NCBI GenBank assembly: GCA_002503055.1
Contig: DAQX01000001.1
Span: forward strand, 1 to 23,199
DNA: 23,199 nt
Direction: 5' to 3'
From: Euryarchaeota archaeon UBA86
GTDB taxonomy: Archaea; Thermoplasmatota; Poseidoniia; Poseidoniales; Thalassarchaeaceae
This document shows positions 6,804 to 13,975 of the stretch, one piece after another. Every line of letters starts with the position of its first letter. Position 1 is the first letter of the stretch. The translations under genes were made by a program, and so were the position numbers. A model generated the notes under the pieces. The model did not search any database, was not told where the DNA came from, and saw nothing but the letters and a program-made list of their open reading frames with translations.

Positions 6804-8801
6804 ATGTCGGAAAGTTGGCCCCCCGAGCAGGTTTCTCTGACTCTTGGGAAGAGGGTGCTATTCCTAACAAAGGATCTGGAACTCATCCGGAAGCAACTCT
6901 ACGAAGGACTGGATCTACAGATGGAGGATCTTGAAGTAGACGATCTTCTAGATGATATCAACACTGATGTGATGACCCCTGCATGGGTCTGTTTCGACCA
7001 CGATCCAGCAATCTTGGCAGAGAATGCGTACGCTGGCCTGATACAAGAAGGTCGACGTGTCTTCGAGTCGAGAGCATTGATGGATGGTGGCTTCGAAGTC
7101 ATAGTGAGCGGTCATCGAAAGGGAACCGGTAGTAGTAGAGAAACCGCTGCTCAATGCGAGAGGTGGTCTGGTATTCGAATTGTGATTGCCGCCTCTTTTG
7201 CTCCTATTCACGAGCGTAACAACATCAATCTCGGTCAATTGATGGGTGACCATGCAATGCTTGAGCGTTTACAGAATGGAGAAAGTATCGAACTAGCTGA
7301 GTTTACAGGAAAGTATGATCCTGTGACTAGACTGATTGTAGAGAATGGTGGAATCTTTTCCTTTGCTAAGCGAATGAAGGCTGGAGAATTGGAGTTACCA
7401 GTTGTGAGTAATGAGCAAATCCCAATGACAATGGCTGAGAAAATGATCTCGAACAAGTTGCTCGGTCAGAATGAGATGCGTGGTTATGTGAAGCCGGGAG
7501 ATGCAGTGCTTGCGCAGGTAGACGGAGGATATTCTCACGAATTTACCACCGCTCAGGTACACAACTTCCTAGCCGCAGAATATGGCGAGGATTACTCATT
7601 GCCAAACCCCCCAAAGTTTGCAGTATTCGAAGATCATCTGTTGTATGCAACGGGAGTTGCAAGATTCGCTCGCTTCGAAGATAAAATCCAGACATTGCGC
7701 GACTTACAGGTCTTATTCCAACAACACACCGGAGTGAGAGACTACTCAGCGGAGAACGGTGTTAGTCCGGGTATCTGTCACCAAGTCGCGCGTGAGGAAT
7801 TCATCGATGTAGGGGATTTCATCCAAGCAACGGATAGTCACACCTGCATGGGAGGTGCCAGTAATGCTCTGACATACGGAGTTGGGTCGACTGAGTACGC
7901 CAATTTGGTTCACAACCAATTCGCATTCGTCAAGGTTCCGGAAAGCATTCGATTCGAATTGACTGGAAGTCTGGATCCTGGATGTACAGCCAAAGATGTG
8001 ATTCTTCATATTCTTTGGAAGTACGCAGCACAGTCAGACACACTAGACCGTTCGATGGAATTTGGTGGCCCTGGATTGGCTTCAATATCCATGGATGAGA
8101 GAGCGACCCTATGCAACATGGCCACCGAGTGCTCTGCAAAGACTGGAATCTGTGAACCCGATGATTTGACTGTGGAATGGTTGTTGGAAAGGCGCGAAGG
8201 GTTGACGGAAGAGGCTATTCGTTCAGCTTTCGTTCTACCAGATGAAGGTGCAGTCTACCACGGAGGAGTACATACAATTGACCTGTCCGCAATTCGCCCC
8301 ATGGTTGCACATCCGGGAGACCCTGATGCTGGAATTCCATCCGATCCAACAAACGGGGCATACATCGAGGATCTGGGAGACGTCAAGATTGACATTGCAT
8401 ATGCTGGCTCCTGTACTGCCGGTAAGGATGATGATTTTGCTTACTATGCAATGGTAACTCGGGCTGCCCTAGATGCTGGATTGACAATAGGAGATGATGT
8501 TGATTGCTACATACAATTCGGATCAAAGGCGGTAAAGGATTTGTCAGAGCGCAATGGATGGAGTGAATTGTTCGAGCGCGCTGGTGTCAAATTGATTGAC
8601 CCGGGTTGTGGTGCTTGCATTGGGGCTGGGCCCGGTGTTTCTGAGCTAGAAGACCAGGTGACAGTGTCTGCAATCAATCGCAATTTCCAGGGCCGTTCTG
8701 GCCCGGGTAGACTGTATCTCGCAAGTCCTCTCACAGTTATGGCCAGTGCTTTCACAGGCAAGATTACTGCGTGGCATCCCGAATTGTTTGCACAGAGTTA
8801 A
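6804..8801 (+). CDS. Aconitase/isopropylmalate dehydratase-family hydro-lyase, swivel domain first
   Basis: A 665-residue iron-sulfur hydro-lyase, most likely the TCA-cycle aconitase (citrate to isocitrate). The 4Fe-4S ligands are C537 (GSCTAGK), C602 and C605 (PGCGACIG). DSHTCMGG (344-351) is a further family motif. The smaller swivel (LeuD-like) domain comes first: DDINTDVMTPA, GTGSSR (107-112) and ASFAPIHERN. A LeuC-like catalytic part follows, starting near M208 (MTMAEK). AcnA-type aconitases have the opposite order. AcnB has swivel first, but with an extra N-terminal HEAT-like domain that is absent here. The loop after the first ligand cysteine reads TAGK rather than the TNSS of aconitase or TNGR of LeuC, so substrate is uncertain; isopropylmalate or a methylated citrate is possible. 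It diverges from tfb. Top6B follows after 81 bases. Confidence 0.88.
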   Translation: MSESWPPEQVSLTLGKRVLFLTKDLELIRKQLYEGLDLQMEDLEVDDLLDDINTDVMTPAWVCFDHDPAILAENAYAGLIQEGRRVFESRALMDGGFEVIVSGHRKGTGSSRETAAQCERWSGIRIVIAASFAPIHERNNINLGQLMGDHAMLERLQNGESIELAEFTGKYDPVTRLIVENGGIFSFAKRMKAGELELPVVSNEQIPMTMAEKMISNKLLGQNEMRGYVKPGDAVLAQVDGGYSHEFTTAQVHNFLAAEYGEDYSLPNPPKFAVFEDHLLYATGVARFARFEDKIQTLRDLQVLFQQHTGVRDYSAENGVSPGICHQVAREEFIDVGDFIQATDSHTCMGGASNALTYGVGSTEYANLVHNQFAFVKVPESIRFELTGSLDPGCTAKDVILHILWKYAAQSDTLDRSMEFGGPGLASISMDERATLCNMATECSAKTGICEPDDLTVEWLLERREGLTEEAIRSAFVLPDEGAVYHGGVHTIDLSAIRPMVAHPGDPDAGIPSDPTNGAYIEDLGDVKIDIAYAGSCTAGKDDDFAYYAMVTRAALDAGLTIGDDVDCYIQFGSKAVKDLSERNGWSELFERAGVKLIDPGCGACIGAGPGVSELEDQVTVSAINRNFQGRSGPGRLYLASPLTVMASAFTGKITAWHPELFAQS

Positions 8802-8838
8802 GAGCGTTCCTAGTCCGGGGTCTGTCATCCAAAAGAGG

Positions 8839-8860
8839 CCCTATGCCATTCGGGCATGGG
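8839..8860 (+). other. Stem-loop between the aconitase and top6B genes
   Basis: CCC-T-ATGCC, loop ATTCG, then GGCATGGG: an eight-pair stem with one bulged T. No T-run follows, so it is not an obvious terminator. The gap 8802-8882 is fairly GC-rich and shows no TATA element, so read-through from the aconitase gene into top6B is plausible and the hairpin may lie in a processed leader. Confidence 0.4.
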
Positions 8861-8870
8861 AGGACCTAAT

Positions 8871-8876
8871 GGAGGG
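8871..8876 (+). promoter_or_regulatory. Shine-Dalgarno site that fixes the top6B start
   Basis: GGAGGG lies six bases before ATG 8883. It favours that start over the in-frame ATG at 8856, which lacks a ribosome site and overlaps the stem-loop. Confidence 0.7.
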
Positions 8877-8882
8877 TTGCGA

Positions 8883-10958
8883 ATGAGTGAGGAAAATCCA
8901 CCACCTGGAAAACAGAAGCAGATTGCAATAAGCGAATTTTTCGAGAAGAACAAGCACTTTCTCGGGTTTGATTCTCTACAGAGATCATTAATCACAGCAG
9001 TGAAAGAAGCGGTTGACAATTCTCTTGACGCATGTGAGGAAGAAAGAATCCTTCCGGATATCAAAGTCGAGATAAATCGGCTCAAGGGAGACCAATTGGA
9101 AATGATTTCCCAGGACAATGGTCCAGGCATACCGCGAGGAGCCATTGAGCATGTTTTCGGGAAGTTCTTGCTGGGATCCCGATTCCATGCGATTAGGCAG
9201 ACTAGGGGTCAGCAGGGGATTGGAATCACTGGCGTCGTAATGTACTCACAACTCACTACTGGTGGTAAGACCAGTGTTATCTCGAAGGTGAAAGAGGATT
9301 CGTCTGCGGTCTATGTGGACTTAGGAATTGATACGCGCAAGAACAAGGCAATCAAGTCGGGTGAGCGTAGAGATGTATGGATAGATGAGGTCACTGGCGA
9401 GGAGGTTGCTCAGGGGCTCAAAATTAGGACTGAAATGAAGGCCAAGTACCAGAGAGGAAGGCAGTCTGTCTACCAGTATCTCAGAATGACTTCCATAGTC
9501 AATCCTCACGCATCAATCAGTCTAGTGGTAAGAGATCGTGGAGGAGAAGTCATCGAGGAAGGCCATTGGCCACGAACCACAGATAGATTACCCACCGTTG
9601 TGAAGGAGATAAAACCGCATCCGCATGGGATTCACCTTGGCACATTACAGAGGATGTTGAGAGAGGCTGAAGAGAGGAAGATGACTTCCTTCCTTCGGCA
9701 CAACTTCTCTGGAGTCAGTATGCGGGCGGCAAGAGATATTCTCGGTAAATCAGAGTTGGAAGAGAGTAGGCAGCCCCGTAGAATCAAGGCCGAGGAAGCA
9801 CAGAGAGTCCTGGACTGCTTTCAGAAGGTCAAACTCTTGAACCCCCCAACCGACTGTCTTTCTCCAATCGAGGATTTGTTAATCAAAAAGGGTCTTTCCA
9901 AGGCGATTGATTCACGCTTCGCATCTACCGTAACTAGAGAGCCTCGGGTAAGTCAAGGTAATCCATTCCAAATCGAAGTTGGTTTGGTGTTCGGAGGAGA
10001 TATGGCTGCAGACGGGCCAATTGAGATATTACGATTCGCTAACAGGGTTCCTCTGATGTATCAGCAAGGTGGATGCTTACTGACCAAGGCGATTGAAGCC
10101 GTGGACTGGAAGAGGTACGGTCTTGATCAACCGGGTGGAAAGGGTATACCCAAGGGTCCTGCCGCTGTACTGGTTCATCTAGCCTCGACAAATGTACAAT
10201 TCACCAGCGAGGCGAAAGAGGCTGTTGCGACTAACGAAGAAGTTCTCGAAGAGATTAGGCGAGCATTACTTGAGGTTGGAAGAGGACTAAAGGGACATCT
10301 CAAGAAGAGTTCTCAGAGAAAGAAGGCAAGAGAGAAGTTTGAGTTGATTAACATCATTCTGCCTGAGATTTCAAAGAAGTCCTCGGAGATACTGGACAGG
10401 GAGGAGCCGGATCTAGCTCCTGTTATCACTCAAATTATGAACGCGGTGTTCTGTGAAGAGGAGTTGGGGTGGGACAGTGGGCGAAAACTTGCAACCTGTA
10501 GTATCACTGTGTTCAACTACACAGCAAGGGCAAGGGCGTATACACTCCTCGCCAAATGGCCTGAATCAGAGTCAGTTCGTATGGAGGATAATCCGCTTGG
10601 AGGTAGAAAGGAAGCCCGCGGTCTTTGGGCTTGGAGGCTCGATACTCTCGACCCGGGTTCATCGGCTACAATCTCATTCACTCTATCAGGTCTGAGCAAG
10701 GGAGACTGGAATGACACTGAGATTTTCTTCCGTGGTAATGGCGATATCATAGGTGCTAACCGAATAGATGAGAAGTTGCTTGAGGAGATGCGAAACCGCG
10801 AGGCTTTGGATGCGGCAGTTGAGGAAGTTCAATCTAAGGAAGACGCTGTTGTAGCAAGTCTTTCTGAAAGAGTAGATTATCCAGATAAAATCGATTCTAG
10901 AGAAGGTCCTGAGCCGGATTTGGGCTCTCTTGTAATTGATCAGGGGGTGGATGAATGA
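8883..10958 (+). CDS. top6B: DNA topoisomerase VI subunit B
   Basis: ATPase subunit of the A2B2 type IIB topoisomerase, which passes one duplex through another and relaxes or decatenates DNA. The 691 residues open with the GHKL nucleotide fold: N1 box KEAVDNSLDA with E42 and N46, N2 box DNGPGI (D78), and N3 box RGQQGIGITG (108-117). The H2TH and transducer regions follow. GGKGIPKGPAAVLVHLAS, before the coiled part, holds the lysine-bearing switch region of the transducer. After about residue 540 an Ig-like domain (ATCSITVFNYTARAR... TISFTLSGLS) makes it longer than the Sulfolobus protein and like the Methanosarcina form. A charged tail follows. The stop overlaps the top6A start by four bases (ATGA), the normal B-A operon order. 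Confidence 0.97.
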   Translation: MSEENPPPGKQKQIAISEFFEKNKHFLGFDSLQRSLITAVKEAVDNSLDACEEERILPDIKVEINRLKGDQLEMISQDNGPGIPRGAIEHVFGKFLLGSRFHAIRQTRGQQGIGITGVVMYSQLTTGGKTSVISKVKEDSSAVYVDLGIDTRKNKAIKSGERRDVWIDEVTGEEVAQGLKIRTEMKAKYQRGRQSVYQYLRMTSIVNPHASISLVVRDRGGEVIEEGHWPRTTDRLPTVVKEIKPHPHGIHLGTLQRMLREAEERKMTSFLRHNFSGVSMRAARDILGKSELEESRQPRRIKAEEAQRVLDCFQKVKLLNPPTDCLSPIEDLLIKKGLSKAIDSRFASTVTREPRVSQGNPFQIEVGLVFGGDMAADGPIEILRFANRVPLMYQQGGCLLTKAIEAVDWKRYGLDQPGGKGIPKGPAAVLVHLASTNVQFTSEAKEAVATNEEVLEEIRRALLEVGRGLKGHLKKSSQRKKAREKFELINIILPEISKKSSEILDREEPDLAPVITQIMNAVFCEEELGWDSGRKLATCSITVFNYTARARAYTLLAKWPESESVRMEDNPLGGRKEARGLWAWRLDTLDPGSSATISFTLSGLSKGDWNDTEIFFRGNGDIIGANRIDEKLLEEMRNREALDAAVEEVQSKEDAVVASLSERVDYPDKIDSREGPEPDLGSLVIDQGVDE

Positions 10959-12067
10959 GTAGTAGCCGCAGTAAACCGAAGGAAGATGTCATCGAGGCTT
11001 TGCACAATGTCGCAGCAGAGATGCATGATAAGATGTTGAAAGGTGTTGCACCAACAATGACGCTGCCTGTTCGAACTAAGACTAACATCGGATTCGACGA
11101 CCGGTTGGGCGTCTACAAGTATGGCAAGAAGAAAACGGTGCGCGATGCCACTAGCCTAGGTTCAGCTCGCCAGCTTCTGCGCTCTCTGCATGTAACTGAG
11201 TTCATAGAGGAAATGATCAACAGTGGTAAATCCTCGACTCTCAGGGAGATGTACTACATTTCAGAGGCATGGGGTAATGGTAAGTTCCACTCCCAAAATG
11301 AAAGTAACAACCTCGCTGAAGATCTTGAGATTGTCACAAAGTGCCTACGTGAGGACTTCAAACTCAGACCTGAGGAAGACGGTGCCCGCATCATCGGTAA
11401 TGTGACTTTTGAGGAGAGGAATAGGCGTGGTGATTGGATGCGAATCAACTGCAGAGATGATGTTGGAGATTCGGGTTACGGAGTTCCATACAATGTCGAA
11501 TCAGAGAAATTGCGTTTGGTGGATGAAGACATTGACTTCGTCATGGCCATAGAAACTGGTGGAATGTTTGATCGATTGATAGAGAATGGTTTCGATGAGG
11601 AGGCTCGCTGTGCGTTGATTCATCTCAAGGGTCAACCTGCTCGCTCAACTAGACGAATCATGAGGAGAATGAGTGATGAATGGGGTAAGCCAATCGTCGT
11701 CTTTACTGACTGTGACCCATGGTCATTCAGAATCTTCGCTAGCATCGCTTACGGGGCAATAAAGACCGCACACATTTCGGAATATTTGGCAACCAAGGGC
11801 GCAATCTATCTGGGGATAACCGCAGACGATATCTTAGCCTATGATCTGCCAAGTGACGATCTATCAAAGCAGGATACGGGGGCACTTGAAGCGGAACTGA
11901 GCGATCCTCGTTTCTCTTCTGGTTGGTGGCAACAGCAGATTGAGTTGATGCAGGAACTCGGTAAAAAATCCGAACAGCAGTCTCTGGCCAAGTACGGGCT
12001 GGATTTCGTAACCGATACATATCTGCCTGAGAAACTCGGACACCCCGATGTAGGACTTGGATACTGA
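10955..12067 (+). CDS. top6A: DNA topoisomerase VI subunit A (Spo11-like)
   Basis: DNA-cleaving subunit of topoisomerase VI, homologous to Spo11. The 370 residues are the usual length. The winged-helix (CAP) domain carries the catalytic tyrosine in TLREMYYISE; by analogy with Spo11 this is the second of Y100/Y101. The Toprim domain has its metal ligands E200 (AIETGGMFDRL), D252 and D254 (VFTDCDPWSF). The C-terminal region (AKYGLDFVTDTYLPEKL) is typical of archaeal A subunits. It is translationally coupled to top6B through the ATGA overlap. A membrane protein gene follows after 38 bases and may share the transcript. Nothing appears broken. Confidence 0.97.
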   Translation: MSSSRSKPKEDVIEALHNVAAEMHDKMLKGVAPTMTLPVRTKTNIGFDDRLGVYKYGKKKTVRDATSLGSARQLLRSLHVTEFIEEMINSGKSSTLREMYYISEAWGNGKFHSQNESNNLAEDLEIVTKCLREDFKLRPEEDGARIIGNVTFEERNRRGDWMRINCRDDVGDSGYGVPYNVESEKLRLVDEDIDFVMAIETGGMFDRLIENGFDEEARCALIHLKGQPARSTRRIMRRMSDEWGKPIVVFTDCDPWSFRIFASIAYGAIKTAHISEYLATKGAIYLGITADDILAYDLPSDDLSKQDTGALEAELSDPRFSSGWWQQQIELMQELGKKSEQQSLAKYGLDFVTDTYLPEKLGHPDVGLGY

Positions 12068-12105
12068 TTCAGAAGTCTGATATCGAGGCTTCCCTACCTG
12101 CGTAC

Positions 12106-12855
12106 ATGACCGAGGCGACTTTGCGGTGGGCAAAACGGCTCACAGGAGTCTCTGTTCTATTGTTGCTAATCGGTATTGTATCCTACTACAATGCGATGCC
12201 GTCGATGTATGAGGAGTTGGATCCTGCTCAGAGTCACATGCTGGAGCTCGGTCCTGGTGAGAATGGGCAGGTCGAAATTGAGGTATTGGGCGAGTATGTC
12301 GCACTGAGATTGGAAGGAGAGAATGATGCGGCCCTCAGATTGGTGGATTCTGACGGACAGGAAGATTCAGGTTCGAATCCTTCAGCAATAGATATCACAA
12401 GAACCGGTGAGGATGGAGTATTGTATGTCCCTGTGAAGGTGTTTAGATCCACTACAGCTGGAGAATACACTCTGTACAATGAGGGGGATACGACTCTGTG
12501 GTTTGTCGATGATTTATCTGCTCAAGGCGCTTTGTTCACCAAGCCGTGGTTCGTGGTGATGATGATCGGTTGCTGTATGGGCCCGGTCTTCGGGGTGGTT
12601 GGGCTGATTCTGGCTTTGATCGGTTGGGGGAGTCGTGGCAAGAAGGATTCTCCAGTAGTACTAGACACTCAAGGCAGATTGCCCACTACCGATGAGTTGT
12701 ATCGACAATATCACGGTATTGTGGCCGAGGAAGAAACCGATGTTCCGGATCCATTCGCCGATGGTGGGGAAATTGAGTCGAGTATACCGGAGATAACTGA
12801 GGAGCACTCTGGTGAAGAGTCTGGGTCGGACTGGAAAGGTTGGGATGAGGGTTAA
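12106..12855 (+). CDS. Two-helix membrane protein of unknown function
   Basis: I do not recognise a family. The 249 residues show a first hydrophobic segment at about 10-29, an outside segment of about 115 residues predicted to be beta-rich (alternating strands such as GQVEIEVLGEYVALRLE and GVLYVPVKVFRS), a second, glycine-rich membrane segment at about 147-174, and a cytoplasmic tail of 75 residues that is strongly acidic and ends DWKGWDEG. The body 50-135 reads like a small beta-sandwich such as a pre-peptidase or lectin-like fold, but no catalytic motif is visible. It lies 38 bases after top6A and its stop overlaps that of the convergent gene on the other strand. Alternating strand character and clean membrane segments support a real gene. 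Confidence 0.75.
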   Translation: MTEATLRWAKRLTGVSVLLLLIGIVSYYNAMPSMYEELDPAQSHMLELGPGENGQVEIEVLGEYVALRLEGENDAALRLVDSDGQEDSGSNPSAIDITRTGEDGVLYVPVKVFRSTTAGEYTLYNEGDTTLWFVDDLSAQGALFTKPWFVVMMIGCCMGPVFGVVGLILALIGWGSRGKKDSPVVLDTQGRLPTTDELYRQYHGIVAEEETDVPDPFADGGEIESSIPEITEEHSGEESGSDWKGWDEG

Positions 12856-13148
12856 TCGGATCTTCTTCGAAACGCTACCGTGAGTGCTGTTGCAACTAAA
12901 CAACCTGCTCCAATTAAGCGGACTGTTTGGCCTGCGGAGGCAACCTGCTCGCGTAAGTCCCGTGCGTCTTGGCATTGGCCCTCGTCGGCCCCGATGATTT
13001 CACCAATAGTTCCGACTTCATCATCACAATCTTCTGTAATCCTCTCATTGAGGTATTCATCTGCATATGAGGCAGCGAAAGATAGTGCAAGCAGAAGAAT
13101 TCCTACGATTGTCAGGATTGTGAGAAATACCGTCTTGGCCGCTCCCAT
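12852..13148 (-). CDS. Small two-helix membrane protein of unknown function
   Basis: A 98-residue protein with a hydrophobic N-terminal helix (about 7-29, possibly an uncleaved signal anchor), an acidic loop of about 45 residues with C41 and C59 that could pair outside the cell, a second hydrophobic stretch (about 77-93) and a positive end RRRSD. The charge pattern supports both termini inside. I recognise no family. The reading frame ends in TAA drawn from the same TTAA bases that give the stop of the convergent membrane-protein gene, a 4-base overlap. It diverges from the SurR-like regulator across an 89-base gap, so it could be a target of that regulator. Confidence 0.65.
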   Translation of the reverse strand: MGAAKTVFLTILTIVGILLLALSFAASYADEYLNERITEDCDDEVGTIGEIIGADEGQCQDARDLREQVASAGQTVRLIGAGCLVATALTVAFRRRSD

Positions 13149-13237
13149 AGTGGTTTCAACGATTCGAATGATATTATCCTATGCTCAAGTTGGGTTTTTA
13201 GAAGTCCTTCACTAGCCAACCTCAGGTTGGTAAGTCG
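13149..13237. promoter_or_regulatory. Divergent promoter with a palindrome beside the regulator start
   Basis: The 89-base gap holds GATATTATC near 13170, AT-rich on both strands and a candidate TATA for either gene, and GTTTTTAG near 13195 that could serve the plus-strand gene. At 13216-13230 lies CCAACCT-C-AGGTTGG, a perfect 7-base dyad. Flanking ACT (13211-13213) and AGT (13233-13235) extend it to 10 of 12 symmetric pairs. It ends 2 bases before ATG 13238. A repressor bound there would cover the start region, so autoregulation by the adjacent winged-helix protein is a natural reading. Confidence 0.5.
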
Positions 13238-13975
13238 ATGGTCGGTTTTGATGAGGCTCTCACTATACTTGAGAATCCCACTCGCAGACAGATTCTTCGT
13301 AAGTTGGTGAAGGAGCCGCATTACTCTCTACAACTGTCCGAATTGCTTGATGTTAGTCAGCAAGCTGTGGTCAAACACCTGAAGGTGTTAGAAGGTGCTG
13401 GATTCGTAGATTCGGAGAAGGTTCCATCGGAAAAAGGAGGGCCCCCGGCCAAGATGTATCGAGTCAATCAATCATTCTCGCTTCGTTTGGACCTAGGGCC
13501 GGATTTGTTCAGGGCAGAACATCGAAAGATGCCTCCTGGGGGGCCACTGAGATTGTCAAATCGTCTTCCTGACGAATTGGATGGTGTGGTCGACCGTCTC
13601 GGTACACGTAGAAAGATACCAATGGGCGAGGCAATGGGTATACTCTCAGAGTTGGACATGGCTCTAGAGCGAATTGATGAGCGGCGAGATGCTATCATCG
13701 CGCTTCACCAACAAGTTATGCGCAAGGTGTCTCCGAGTATCTCTGAGGAATCAGGGACTTACGAGGAGAGGCAATTGGCTCACGCCATGATGAATGAACC
13801 AAGGAGACCTTTGGATCTCGATGCTTTCTCCCAAGGATTGAGAATCAGATCTGACGATGCTGAGAAGATGATGGGAGAAATCAGAGAGCGCCTGTTGCGC
13901 GAGTTCGCCTCTGGCCAAGGCAGCCTAGTAGCTGCAAGGGAGGGTACCCCCTTGCCTTGGTGGTTGGCTCGTTAA
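13238..13975 (+). CDS. ArsR/SurR-like winged-helix transcriptional regulator
   Basis: A 245-residue DNA-binding protein. The N-terminal winged helix (about 5-80) has ENPTRRQILRKL, a recognition helix in DVSQQAVVKHLKVLEGAGFV (38-57) and a wing GGPPAKMYRV. A long helical segment (about 130-165, LDMALERIDERRDAIIALHQQV) probably dimerises. A second winged-helix-like unit (about 172-222) completes the protein. This architecture matches archaeal SurR-type ArsR proteins, but SurR senses sulfur through a CxxC pair and this protein has no cysteine at all, so the signal must differ. A dyad lies immediately before its start. The stop directly abuts the stop of the surface-protein gene on the other strand with no base between. 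Confidence 0.85.
   Translation: MVGFDEALTILENPTRRQILRKLVKEPHYSLQLSELLDVSQQAVVKHLKVLEGAGFVDSEKVPSEKGGPPAKMYRVNQSFSLRLDLGPDLFRAEHRKMPPGGPLRLSNRLPDELDGVVDRLGTRRKIPMGEAMGILSELDMALERIDERRDAIIALHQQVMRKVSPSISEESGTYEERQLAHAMMNEPRRPLDLDAFSQGLRIRSDDAEKMMGEIRERLLREFASGQGSLVAAREGTPLPWWLAR

Noticed and set aside
13468..13698. Minus-strand open frame inside the regulator gene
   Set aside because: It is antisense to a clearly coding winged-helix gene, with an arginine/serine-rich translation typical of shadow frames.
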